A stretch of DNA of 64,000 bases from Alternaria dauci. Lineage: Eukaryota; Ascomycota; Dothideomycetes; Pleosporales; Pleosporaceae. The stretch lies in the NCBI RefSeq assembly GCF_042100115.1, contig NC_091277.1, positions 496,001 through 560,000 of the forward strand, given 5' to 3'. Shown here one piece after another: positions 10,015 to 20,700 of the stretch. Within the stretch, counting starts at the first letter, position 1, and the number at the start of each line of letters is the position of its first letter. Made by a program: the position numbers and the translations under genes. The notes beneath the pieces were generated by a model. The model searched no databases and was not told the DNA's origin. It saw only the letters and a program-made list of their open reading frames with translations.

Positions 10015-13000
10015 ATGAGTTCCCTAAAGAAAGCGCTTGAGAAGCTCAAGCCGCACCATGGATCGTCGGCCTCTGACGACGACAAGAGCAGCGGCGTCAA
10101 GTCTCCCACTTCCGTCAATGGCCGCGCTCAGTCGCCCGCCGCAACGCCGCGCTCTTCCGTGACACTGGGTCGCTCCCGACCCAGCGGCGAGCACAAACGC
10201 GGTGACGTCGCCTCTCCCACGGACAGCAGGACCAGCATCGATCAGCCCCGCGGCTCCCTCAGCGGCATCCTCCACCGCCGCACCGAGAGCCCGGGCCGCA
10301 CCGGCACAAACAAGTCCGGCTCGAGCCACCAGCGCTCCGGCTCCCTCTCTACCCACAGCCCCATGCGCGCTGTCAAGGAGAAGCTGCACATTGGCAACGA
10401 CTCGAGCGACGAAGATGCCCCCCTCAACCGCGAAGGCGAGCCCATGTCGCGCGGCCAATTGCGCAAGCACGAGAAGCAGGCGCAGCAGGAGGAGCGCCAC
10501 AAGCAGAACCTCGAGAAGGAGCAGGAGCTCGAGCGCAGGAGGAAGGAGATGGAACAACAGGCTCTCGCCGAGCTGACACCCGAGCAGAGGGCCAAGTACG
10601 GTGTCATCCACCCAAACTCCTACTCGGGAGAGTGGAAGCACGAGCCGCGCCACAAGATCCAGGACTTCTCCGCAAAGGATGTCGGCAAGGAGGTCGTCTT
10701 CCGTGCCCGCATCCACCACCTCAGGAAGATGAGCTCCAAGTTTGTCTTCCTCATGTTCCGCCAGCAGCTCGCTACCATCCAGGGCGTCCTCTTGGAGCAC
10801 GCCGACATTTCAAAGTACATGCTGTACTGGGCCGAGCACTTGGACGCCGAGACCGTTGTCCTGGTCAGAGGTATCCTGCAGGAGCCCAAGGCCAAGCAGG
10901 GCGAGGTTCTCGGTGCCACCATCCACGACGTCGAGGTTTCCGTCCACGCCCTACACGTCGAGGCTGCCGTCACAGACCACCTTCCCTTCAACGTCAACGA
11001 GGCCGAGGTCTCGCAGGCCGAGGTCGATGCCGAGCTGGCACAGGGAGACCACAAGGAGGGCCACACTCGTGTCAAGATTGCGGACCGTACACGCTTGAAC
11101 AACCGCGTTATCGATTTGAGGACAACCGCGTCTCAGGGCATCTTCCGCATCCAGTCCGGAATCTGCAGACTCTTCCGTGAACAGCTCGACTCGGAGGGAT
11201 TCATTGAGATTCACACTCCCAAGCTACAGGGTGGTGCTACTGAGTCGGGTGCCAGCGTGTTCAAGATCGACTACTTCGGTCGCGGCGCGTTTCTTGCACA
11301 GAGTCCTCAGTTGGCCAAGCAGATGGCCATTTCCGCAGACTTTGGCAAGGTGTACGAGATCGGTGCCGTCTTCCGTGCCGAGAACAGCAACACGTACCGT
11401 CATTTGACCGAGTACACTGGTCTGGATCTGGAGATGCAGATTGACGAGCACTACCACGAAGTCCTCCGTGTCTTGGACCGCACTTTCAAGGCCATCTTCA
11501 AAGGCATCTACGAGCAATACCGTCCTGAGATTGAGGTCATCAAGAAGCACTTTCCGCATGAAGACCTTGTCTGGCTGGATCAGACACCTATCATCCCCTT
11601 CGCCGACGGTGTTCGTATGCTCAACGAGTCTGGCTGGAGAGATGACGATGGCAACGAGCTTGATGTAAATGAGGACCTAGGCACCAGGGATGAGGTGCAG
11701 CTTGGCCGTGTCATCAAGCAGAAGCTTGGAACCGACTACTACATTCTGGACAAGTTCCCAGCCAATGCGCGCCCGTTCTACGCCATGAACGACCCCAACG
11801 ACCCTACTGTTACCAACTCTTTCGATATCTTCTGCAGAGGTCAGGAGATTCTCAGTGGTGGCCAGCGTATCCACGACTCTAACATGCTCCTGGAGAAGAT
11901 GCGCAAACTCAAGGTTGACCCCAGCTCTATGGAGGAGTACATCCAAGGCTTCCAATGGGGAGCACCACCCCACGGCGGTGGTGGTATTGGTCTTGAACGT
12001 ATTCTCATGTTGATGATGAACCTTGGAAACATTCGTCATGCTTCCATGTTCCCTCGCGACCCCAAGAGTTTACCGGAGCGGCCAGTCATCAAGCAGCTGC
12101 GTCACCCCGAGGCAAGCACTATGCACCCTCCGTGGGAAGGACAGGATCGCGCTATTGCCAAGATCGATTTCCAGCCCATCGAGAAGCTCATCGCCAACTA
12201 CGGTGATGCCACAAACACCTCGTGGCTGGAGCCTCGCACAGAGATCTGGCGCGACGAGAACACCGGCGCAGCTGTTGGCTTTGTGCCCCAAGATGGTTTC
12301 GCCATTACTGTTGGTGACCCTCTTTGCCACGAGTCTCAATATCTCAAGACCATGGCTGGCTACCTCAAGTACATCAAGAAGGAGCGCAACCTCAAGCCGC
12401 TCTGGCTTCTTGTGGGATCTGCCACAGAAGAGGTTCTTGCAACCAAGTTCAACTGGCGCACGTTCTCCGTCACTGGAGAGCAGCGTGTAGACCCAGTTCA
12501 CAACCCTGCGGATAAGGACTCTGACGTTCAGCGCAAGATCCGCCACGCAGAGAAGGAGGGTGTTAAGATCAGTGACTACGCTCTCGGCTCACCACCACCG
12601 GCAGATGTCAAGCAGAAGGTCGATGCCCGTGTAACGGACTGGTTGAACAACCGCAAGGGCAAGCAGGTCCACCTGACCAATATCCACCCATGGCAAGATG
12701 AGGAACATCGTCAATACCACATTGCCTACACACCTGATGGCACCATTGTTGCGTTCGTCGCCATGGCCCAACTCTCACCTGATCATGGCTGGCAGGTCAA
12801 GTACTCGCTCGATTTCCCCGGCGCACCGGGTGGTTCGATTGAGTACATCGTCACGCATGCCCTCAAGCAAGTCGCCGCCAGTGGTGCGACCAGCGTCACC
12901 TTTGGTGGTGGTGCTAGCTCAAAGTTCAGCCCAGGACACAACGTCAAGGGCACTCGCGTCAAGGTGCTTAGCCGCGCATATCACGCCATCGCGACTGAAC

Positions 13001-13146
13001 TCAAGCTCACAAACAAGACTGAGTTCCGTGAGAAGCTCGGTGCAATCGATGACCCAAGCTACATCTGTTACCCGCCTCATGGGCTGGGCCCTATGGCGGT
13101 CAAGGCCATCTTGAACTTCTTCTCGGACGATGATGACAACAACTAA
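10015..13146 (+). CDS. erdS: Ergosteryl-3-beta-O-L-aspartate synthase ErdS (AspRS-DUF2156 fusion)
   Basis: An intronless 1043-residue fusion. Residues 1-150 are a basic, Ser-rich disordered extension, then a charged helix (about 140-190). From about 215 comes an OB-fold anticodon domain, then a class II aspartyl-tRNA synthetase core: the ATESGASVF region, motif 2 with FRAE near 452, and motif 3 GGGGIGLER near 655. From about 712 to the end is a DUF2156 (GNAT-like aminoacyl-tRNA transferase) domain, with TSWLEPRTEIW, RKIRHAEKEGV and SIEYIVTHAL. Fusions of this type are the published fungal ErdS enzymes: the AspRS half charges tRNA-Asp and the DUF2156 half moves Asp to the 3-OH of ergosterol. 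A plain cytosolic AspRS would stop before DUF2156. ErdH, the partner hydrolase, is not in the window. Confidence 0.93.
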   Translation: MSSLKKALEKLKPHHGSSASDDDKSSGVKSPTSVNGRAQSPAATPRSSVTLGRSRPSGEHKRGDVASPTDSRTSIDQPRGSLSGILHRRTESPGRTGTNKSGSSHQRSGSLSTHSPMRAVKEKLHIGNDSSDEDAPLNREGEPMSRGQLRKHEKQAQQEERHKQNLEKEQELERRRKEMEQQALAELTPEQRAKYGVIHPNSYSGEWKHEPRHKIQDFSAKDVGKEVVFRARIHHLRKMSSKFVFLMFRQQLATIQGVLLEHADISKYMLYWAEHLDAETVVLVRGILQEPKAKQGEVLGATIHDVEVSVHALHVEAAVTDHLPFNVNEAEVSQAEVDAELAQGDHKEGHTRVKIADRTRLNNRVIDLRTTASQGIFRIQSGICRLFREQLDSEGFIEIHTPKLQGGATESGASVFKIDYFGRGAFLAQSPQLAKQMAISADFGKVYEIGAVFRAENSNTYRHLTEYTGLDLEMQIDEHYHEVLRVLDRTFKAIFKGIYEQYRPEIEVIKKHFPHEDLVWLDQTPIIPFADGVRMLNESGWRDDDGNELDVNEDLGTRDEVQLGRVIKQKLGTDYYILDKFPANARPFYAMNDPNDPTVTNSFDIFCRGQEILSGGQRIHDSNMLLEKMRKLKVDPSSMEEYIQGFQWGAPPHGGGGIGLERILMLMMNLGNIRHASMFPRDPKSLPERPVIKQLRHPEASTMHPPWEGQDRAIAKIDFQPIEKLIANYGDATNTSWLEPRTEIWRDENTGAAVGFVPQDGFAITVGDPLCHESQYLKTMAGYLKYIKKERNLKPLWLLVGSATEEVLATKFNWRTFSVTGEQRVDPVHNPADKDSDVQRKIRHAEKEGVKISDYALGSPPPADVKQKVDARVTDWLNNRKGKQVHLTNIHPWQDEEHRQYHIAYTPDGTIVAFVAMAQLSPDHGWQVKYSLDFPGAPGGSIEYIVTHALKQVAASGATSVTFGGGASSKFSPGHNVKGTRVKVLSRAYHAIATELKLTNKTEFREKLGAIDDPSYICYPPHGLGPMAVKAILNFFSDDDDNN

Positions 13147-14094
13147 GTAACATGTGGGTGGATGATATACACGCTAGGATAACGATACATTGATGGATGG
13201 TGGAAGGCATGATACCACAAGGCGTTTTGCTGTATGGGTAGGCGGTACTTTTCACCAGTCTGACTCTTTTGAAGGAACATTTGTAGCGGGACGTTTAAGG
13301 TAGATAGCGTTTTTCTTAATGTAATACCCCCGTAGTACTGTTCGGTCTTCTCCGTCAACGTGAGATATGCTTATGAATATGTTGGTAGTTTTTTGTGGTT
13401 GGGTTTGAGATGTGCTGATGGTGGTAGGTTAAGCATGACTGCGCGATACCTGTACAACCAACCTCGGCATATTTTCACTATTTCCGACGCGACACCGCAT
13501 CAGGCTCACACGGCAGACACATCGGCAACGATGAGGTTCCACCATCTCACATCTCACAACCGTCATCTCACACCGAAACGAAGACATCGAACATCCAACG
13601 CAAAACTCTCGGAAATTGATCCACCTCATCGGCTACGTGCTGACTTGGCGTCGCCCTCCCGATGACGATGGCCTCGTCGCGGGGAACCCTCGGCGCACTA
13701 GAAGAAGGCGGGGTCAAGCGCCAAAGTGTTCCGGGCTTGGAGACCTTCGGACCTGCGACACGGCTAGGTAGAATGGTTTTTGGAGGCGTTCGATTGGTCA
13801 ATCCGGGGATTCTGGTGATGGAGTCGAGATGGGTCTGACGTCTGCTGGTCGCGTGTTGGCGTGGGGAAGCATAGCGCACGTGTGAATACTGTGCGTAGAT
13901 GAATACCGGCTTGGAGCTATAAGAGAGCCATGTCTAGACGTTGAAGAGGAGGTTAAAGGCGAGTCGTTCCACTCATTGTACGGAGATTCGACAAAGTGCG
14001 CTGGGCTTCGTGCTACTGCGAAAGTAGTTCTACTCGGTTAACGAGCTCAGCTCCTCTTTCTTTCCTTCTTCCGGCTCTCTCGCGACCAGCTAAG
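13147..14094. other. Intergenic region with P450 promoter
   Basis: About 950 bp. The minus-strand ORF at 13568-13879 has no family features. A TATA-like site is listed separately. An in-frame ATG at 13996 would extend the P450 by 33 residues, but the later ATG places the membrane anchor at the N-terminus. Confidence 0.5.
13918..13923 (+). promoter_or_regulatory. TATA-like box of the CYP53 gene
   Basis: TATAAG lies 177 bp before the chosen ATG, and a CT-rich stretch (CTCCTCTTTCTTTCC) follows at about 14051. Position and context fit a fungal core promoter; this is inference from sequence alone. Confidence 0.35.
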
Positions 14095-15667
14095 ATGTCT
14101 TTGACAACGCTCCTGTTGACGCCCTATTCCATCCTTCTCATCCCGGTCATCTTCTATGTCCTGCCTTACCTCCGCAATTGGCAGATCCGCGACATACCAG
14201 CTCCATTCCCAGCGGCTTGGACAAATCTCTGGCTCCTATACCAATGCCGGCGCGGGAAACGTTTTCTCGCTGTCCATGAAGCACATAAGAAATACGGAAA
14301 GCTCGTTCGCCTCCAGCCACATCATGTCAGTATCGCGGATGCGGACGCCATTCCTCACATCTACGGTCATGGCAATGGGTTCCTAAAGAGCGAGTACTAT
14401 GACGCTTTCGTGTCGATCAGGCGTGGTTTGTTCAATACACGGGACCGTGCTGAACATACGAGAAAGAGGAAGACGGTATCTCACACCTTTTCAGCCAAGA
14501 GTGTGTTGCAGTTTGAGCAGTATATTCATCATAACCTTGAAGAGCTGCAGAAGCAGTGGGATCGAAGGGCGGAAAGCGCTGAAAAGAAGGGAGAATGGTA
14601 TCACATGGACGCGCTGAATTGGTTCAACTACCTGGCCTTTGACGTTATTGGCGACTTGGCGTTTGGAGAGCCATTCGGTATGCTAGCCAAGGGCAAGGAT
14701 GAGGCGGAGGTTAGCAAAGGGGGGCAAATTACATATGCTCCTGCTATCGAAGTGTTGAACCGAAGAGGAGAAGTTAGTGGGTATGTCAAAATCATGTCCC
14801 CCAATTCTACGTATCTGATCCTAGTGACTAACAACATTCAGAACCATCGGATGTTTCCCCGCTATCAAACCCTACGCAAAACACCTCCCAGATCCCTTCT
14901 TCAGCCAAGGCATGAAGGCCATCGAAGACCTCGCCGGGATAGCAATCGCCCGCGTAAACGCGCGGCTCGAGAAACCATCTGAGCGCGTCGACCTCCTGGC
15001 CCGCCTAATGGAAGGCCGTGACGAAAGCGGCCAGAAACTCGGCCGCGAAGAACTCACAGCCGAAGCCCTAACCCAACTGATCGCCGGCTCAGACACCACT
15101 TCCAACACCTCCTGTGCCCTTCTCTACCACTGTCTCCAGCACCCAGACGTAGTCCACAAACTCCAAAAAGAACTAGACGACGCCCTGCCAGACCCAGACG
15201 CCGTACCAAGCTACGCCCAAGTCAAAGACCTACCCTACCTAGACGCCGTCATCAAAGAAACAATGCGTATCCACAGCACCTCTTCGCTCGGTCTTCCCCG
15301 CCTCATCCCCCCAGGCCCTGGTATAACGCTGCTAGGCCACCACTTCCCTCAAGGCACCGTTCTCTCCGTCCCCGCATACACCATCCACCACTCGACAGAG
15401 ATCTGGGGCGAAGACGCAGATGTATTTCGGCCTGAGCGCTGGGAAAATGTTACGGAAAAACAGAAGGCGGCTTTTATCCCGTTTAGCTATGGGCCGAGGG
15501 CTTGTGTGGGGAGGAATGTTGCGGAGATGGAGTTGGCGCTTATTGTGGGGACCGTGTTTAGGAGGTATGAGTTTGAGATTCGACAGGGCGAGTTGGAGAC
15601 TAGGGAGGGATTTTTGAGGAAGCCGTTGGGGTTGGAGGTGGGGATGAGGCGGAGGAGGTTTGAGTAG
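14095..15667 (+). CDS. bphA: Cytochrome P450 CYP53 family, benzoate 4-hydroxylase
   Basis: Two exons, 14095..14780 and 14842..15667, give 503 residues; the intron has GTATGT and ATTCAG ends with a CTAAC branch. The N-terminus is a hydrophobic ER anchor followed by DIPAPFPA. P450 marks: I-helix AGSDTTSNT, ExxR in KETMR, PERW, and haem loop FSYGPRACVGRN with Cys450 as the expected iron ligand. Strings such as LVRLQPHHVSIADADAI, SIRRGLFNTRDRAEHTRKRK and the ending GFLRKPLGLEVGMRR match CYP53 proteins, which para-hydroxylate benzoate in the endoplasmic reticulum with NADPH-P450 reductase and feed the protocatechuate route. The role is detoxification and use of plant-derived benzoates. No other aromatic-degradation gene is adjacent. 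Confidence 0.94.
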
Positions 15668-15918
15668 GTGGGGATGAGGGAGTTGGTTGGGGAAGTGGAA
15701 TGTGATGAGCATGTGATGAGCATGTGATGAGGACTTGGTGATGGCGTTGTTTTCGACGCAGAATTAAAACATATGAATATATTACATTGCTAGAGTTAGC
15801 TCAACCGATATAAAGATATCCATGACGTATTAATAGATCCCATACCCATCTACACTCTTCCTGTCTCGCGACATAATGAGAGAATTGCACTCGGTCTAGA
15901 GAAGAGACGAATAAATAG

Positions 15919-15967
15919 GGGAAAACATTTTCGGACTACCCTATCCACTATTCGGACCACCCCAAAA
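15919..15967 (+). repeat. Left terminal inverted repeat of the MITE
   Basis: 49 bp matching the reverse complement of 16195-16243 with two mismatches, both T here against C in the partner. It contains an internal direct repeat of the CGGACCACCCC type. Confidence 0.85.
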
Positions 15968-16194
15968 AGATAAGATGAGATAGAAGCAATTCATTATCTT
16001 AATATTGCATAATTAGGTAATAATATTTTAAAGTGTAGATTAATAAGAATATTTAGGTGGGGTTAAATCCTTCTATCTAATCTTTTTAGAAGGATTAATA
16101 TTTTAGGGGGCTAAGGGCGGTGAATTGCTTCTATCTCATTTTTGTTAGATAATATTCTTAGAGATATTTAGTAGTGAATTGCTTTCATCTGATC

Positions 16195-16243
16195 TTTTGG
16201 GGTGGTCCGAATAGTGGATGGGGTGGTCCGAAAATGTTTTCCC
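16195..16243 (-). repeat. Right terminal inverted repeat of the MITE
   Basis: Mirror of the left repeat. Two GGGGTGGTCCGAA units are separated by TAGTGGAT. The right TAAATAG copy follows directly. Confidence 0.85.
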
Positions 16244-16406
16244 TAAATAGACGTGGTAAAAATGAACGTCTGTGTGATTCGACATATTTAAATAAAATCA
16301 AATACCGAAAGTAGCACTCCCAATCTGAGTAGCTCGACAGCCTTGCTAGTGCGTACCCTAGGGGGACGGCAGGTGTTTCGTAGATCTTGTTGTGTGGAAA
16401 CCCCGC

Positions 16407-16781
16407 CTATCTCATGTTTCTCAACCTATTCGCGCACTCCTCCATTTCCTTATCCATCTGAGCAATGGTCTTTTTGTATTTTGGTGGCTTTGGTCTTCGC
16501 TTCCGTTCCTCCTCATATGCATCAAGCGGTCCACTACCCCCGTTGCGGCATGATAGACACTTTCCCGTTAGCCTAGGAAAAAGTTCGAGGGGAGCCGTGA
16601 AGTCATGGTCGCAGTCGCCATTCAATACGAGAGTCGTACATTCGACAACATAGTCTCCCCATTCAATTCCGAAATGTGTACACCCCTCATATCTTCTAAA
16701 GTGACACGAGCATTCCTGTGGTGCGATAGCAGGTTGAGTAGGGGTGAATTGGTCTGTGAAACGGACGATTGGCTGTGCCAT
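16407..16781 (-). CDS. Small cysteine-rich hypothetical protein
   Basis: A 124-residue single-exon ORF on the minus strand. It has eight cysteines arranged in pairs (ECSCHF, EGCTHF, GDCDHDF, GKCLSC) with nearby histidines, which suggests metal binding, and a basic/acidic C-terminal helix (EEERKRRPKPPKYKK, then MDKEMEECANRLR). There is no signal peptide or membrane segment, so it is probably intracellular. I do not recognise the family. Regular Cys/His spacing and the absence of low complexity argue for a real gene, although upstream frames (16696-16947, 17032-17217) might be additional exons. It lies about 160 bp from the MITE. Confidence 0.55.
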   Translation of the reverse strand: MAQPIVRFTDQFTPTQPAIAPQECSCHFRRYEGCTHFGIEWGDYVVECTTLVLNGDCDHDFTAPLELFPRLTGKCLSCRNGGSGPLDAYEEERKRRPKPPKYKKTIAQMDKEMEECANRLRNMR

Positions 16782-17764
16782 GGTGGTGTCGCATACGTCT
16801 CGGGTGTTCGGGTTTCGGGTTAAAATAGACTTCGATATAGAACTTGTGGTTTGGAAGATGACAGTAGTGGGATTTGTTTAGACTGTATGATGTGGAGACG
16901 TTGTAATATGGAGAGGCTTCGGGTTTTGACGTTGACACCGCCATCATGGTGTCGACCTACCGGATTTTATACTGTCTCCTGGAGCCATGACTACTAGAGG
17001 AGTCTTCACGCGCCTGTAGTCAAAGGATAGGTCACGAACACTCTCTGCGTTCGAGTGCTGTGACATTGCTCTGGACATCTGGTGCGTCAAGCAGTGTAGC
17101 TTCTTGGTGTGAAGGAGTCAAAAGACTGGAGTATGAGTGCAGAGGGATACCGCTGCCCTGACTGCGCCGGGAATATGGATTGTACGACATGAGAGTGGCC
17201 TGGAACAACAAATACATTGTGCCTGCTGGTCTATGTGTCTGCTTGGGAATGGGATGCTCGACTAGTATTGCCCCTTCATGGCTTGCAAATGGTTATGATG
17301 ACGAGACAAGATGAAATGTCATGAACGAAACGACCACGAAATCGCTCTGGAGAACTATGCTGTTGGTAACCTGCTACGCGCTTGTTGTAAGAGGGCTGGA
17401 TGGAAAGGATGCTGGCTGGTGTAAACTGCCCAGGTGCTCTCAGGAACCACAATGCGGCTGTCGACAAGGGCGAACAAGAGTCTTGTACATTTCAATGTCG
17501 CCGGAAGCAGGCTGGAGTTTGTTTGATTCCTTTATATTTTCACGTTCTCAGCCAGTGAAGTGGGTCGCAGTGACGTTAGTGAAGCGCGGAACCAAGCGCC
17601 CCAGTTCAAGCCGCACGGGCCAAGGCTTAGCGTAGCGGCCATTGTCGCGAACTCCCGGGCATCTACGCGTATCGCAGTCAAAGGCTCAGTCAACACCCGC
17701 CACAAACCTCGACCGCAACCCACCCGCCGTAATCTCGGAAGCAGCACCGCCTGCGTCGCCTACC
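16782..17764. other. Intergenic region, no firm gene
   Basis: About 1 kb between the small Cys-rich gene and TAF2. Minus-strand ORFs at 16696-16947 and 17032-17217 are short and unrecognised; they could be 5' exons of the Cys-rich gene but I found no convincing splice chain. Confidence 0.45.
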
Positions 17765-20700
17765 ATGGCGCCCAACGAGCTCGCCGACGTAGCGGACGAC
17801 GCCTCGTCGGGCGGCTCCTTCACCCTGTTGAAGCAGCAGCTCGAGCTCGACTTCAGTTTTGCACCGCGCCGCGTCAAAGGCCTCACCACACTCGACATAC
17901 AGCCCGACCAGGCCCAGCTGCGGGACATTGCACTCAACTGCCGCCAGCTCAGGCCGACGAGCATCAAGATCGACGGAGAGAGGGCCGCCTTTAGCTACTC
18001 GAACCTGCACCAGCGCCTGACGCTGTATCCCGGCACCGGCCTCGAGCAGTACCACTATGCAAAAGAGCGGATAGCGCGACATGCGCAGGGCGGGGAGGAC
18101 GAGCTGGTTATTACGGTGCCCGACAGGGTCAAGATTCGGGAAGTGAAGCCTTCCGAGGCTGGCATGACCGACGACGCCCCGGGCACCTTTTATGCGCCGC
18201 TGAAGCTGGAGATTGAATACGAACTGGACGATTTCCGGGACGCGCTACAATTCGTCGGAATCGAGGATGGAGACGCCCGGTACCCGCATGCCTACACGCG
18301 CAACTCGTCCTTTCCCGGTTCGGCATCGTGTCTGTTTCCGTGCATAGACGACGGCGAAACGCGCTGTCTATTCGATGTTTCGATTCGCTACCCACGAACG
18401 CTGGGGGATGCGCTTAGCAAAACTCCAAATCCTCATTCGAATGCGCAAGCACAGAGAGAGGGTGCTGACAAGGCCGACAGTGTCATGTTGGACGCGGACG
18501 ACGACCAGGTGGACTTGTCCGAGGAAGAGAAGGCCATGGAGATGCAAGTCATCTGTTCTGGCACACTTACAGACGATGTGAGTCTCCATATGCACCATCT
18601 CATGTGTTTTGTGCTAACATATAAAGATTCTCGATCCCGCCGACTCCACTCGAAAGACGGCGAGCTTCTCCTGCGATACACTTGTCCTTCCACAGCATAT
18701 CGGCTTCGTAATCGGCCCCTTCGAACACGTCGATCTCTCAGAATACCGTGATACACTTGACGACGAGCGCTTGGGAGAGAATGCCATCAAGGTCCATGCC
18801 TTCTGTCTGCCAGGCAAAGAAAACGAGGTCCGGAATAGCGCCATGATGCTAGCCCGAGCACTCGACACCTTCACCGAGCGCTTCCAGAGTTATGCGTTCG
18901 GCAACTCTTACAAGCTCGCATTTGTCGATGATTTGGAGTGGGACACTGCGCATACAGCCTCCTTCTCCATCTGCAGCTCTCGCTTGCTGTTTCCCGAGAC
19001 AGTATGGGAGCCGCTGGAACACACAACTAGGGTGCTGGTACACGCGGTAGCCAGCCAGTGGATAGGTGTCGATGTTATTGCACACAACCCAGAAGACCAC
19101 TGGGTCATCGTTGGTGGCTCCTGGTTCATGGCTGAGCTCTACCTCCGAGAGTTGTTCGGTCGGAACGATTGGCGTTTCCGGCAAAAGCTGATGGTTGACA
19201 AGGTCATCCAAATGGACCGGAAGCGCCCTTCATTACAGCAGCTTGGATACATCTTGCAGCTGGATCCGGGCGAGGTTGAGTTCATGGAGCTGAAATCGCT
19301 CATGGTACTCTCCATCCTCCACAATCGCCTGGTAAAACAAAGCGGAAAGAATGGTGTCGACAGGTGCTTGTACAGGATGCTGTTCAATGCTCGTCAGGGC
19401 AAGTACCCCAACGGCGCGATTGCTTCGGAAGACTTCTTCGACATATGCGAGAAGGTTGGACACCAAAAGCTAGAGTCCTTTTTCCAGCAATGGATCGTAG
19501 GATCTGGATGTCCGACTTTCCACTGTGTGCCTTCATTCAACAAGAAGAAGCAGGTGGTACAGCTTACCATCAAGCAGCTTCAGGCTGATTCATCCATAAC
19601 AAATATCGAAAACGGTCTCGCCGCGGACGACTTCATGCGCGAAGCAAAGGAAAAGTCTCGCGACTTGCGCTCCGCGACAGGATATCCGACCTTTGTCGGC
19701 CCAATGACCATCCGAATTCACGAAGCTGACGGCACACCCTATGAACACATTGTCGATATCAACTCGAACAACGTCAAAGTGGAAATCCCGTACAACACAA
19801 AATACAAGCGTCTGAAGAGGAACCGACTGAACAAAGAGCGCATGGCTGCTGCAGCAGGCCTTGATGCCTCGGGTGAAACACAAGAAGATGTCACCTTTTA
19901 CATGCTCGGAGATCTCTTCATGTCCCCTCAAGAGCACAGTGAGTGGCGACTAGATGATTGGCCAGCGGAAGACGAGGCCAAGCAGGAGGGTGAAGCTTAC
20001 GAGTGGATCCGTATTGATGCAGATTTTGAGTGGATATGTCGGACCAACATCGAGGACATGCCATCGTACATGTACGTCTCGCAGCTGCAACAAGATAAGG
20101 ATGTTGTTGCGCAAGCAGAGTCGATACAGTTCCTCGCCAACAAGGAAGGTCATAAACTGATTTCGACTTTCTTGGTGAAGACCCTCATGGATAATCGATA
20201 CTTCCACGGCATACGAACCATGGCGGCTATGGTCTTGGCTCAGAGTGCGTTGAAGCGGACCGAGTGGGTTGGCCTTTTCCATCTGAAGAAGGCTTTCCGC
20301 GAGCTTTTTTGCTTGCCCAACTCGCCCATGACTCGGTCGAACGACTTCTCTGATCGCAGCATGTACCTGATTCAATGTGCTATACCCCAAGCCATTGCGA
20401 AGATCAAGGGCGAAGATGGGAGATCCCCATTAGAGGCAAAGCGCTTTCTGCTCGACCTAGTGCGGTACAACGACAACCGTGGAAACGATTACAGCGACGA
20501 TCACTACATTTCTACACTGATGCGGTGTCTTGCGGAGACCCTCACAAAGACTACTGCCAGTTCCGAGCTCAGCCACGAGGAATGGGCTCAAGAGCAGGAC
20601 TTCACAAACAAAGCTATTGGGGAGCTTACCCGACATCAGAGGCTTGATGAGTGGATCCCTACCTACCAAAACGTCTACACATCCACTGCCCTCGATTGTG

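Larger units (their letters stand above)
15919..16243. mobile_element. Non-autonomous inverted-repeat element (MITE), 325 bp
   Basis: The element starts GGGAAAACATTTTCGGAC and ends with its reverse complement. The terminal inverted repeats match over 49 bp with two C/T differences. The identical heptamer TAAATAG flanks both sides (15912-15918 and 16244-16250), as expected for a target-site duplication. The inside is AT-rich, encodes nothing and contains further inverted pieces (GCAATTCA on one side, TGAATTGC on the other), so the whole can fold back. It lies in the 3' region between the CYP53 gene and a convergent small gene. The superfamily is uncertain; a 7-bp duplication is not decisive. 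Confidence 0.85.

Noticed and set aside
10024..10800. 258-residue minus-strand ORF opposite erdS
   Set aside because: Leu/Ala-rich mirror of the Glu/Lys/Ser-rich coding strand; a shadow of erdS.
13568..13879. 103-residue minus-strand ORF upstream of the P450
   Set aside because: No family features and overlaps the P450 promoter.
9713..16800. A gene cluster linking erdS, CYP53 and neighbours
   Set aside because: No shared pathway, regulator or transporter is present; ordinary mixed gene order is the simpler reading.
16696..17217. Minus-strand frames possibly extending the small Cys-rich gene
   Set aside because: No splice chain in a consistent phase could be found to join them to 16407-16781.
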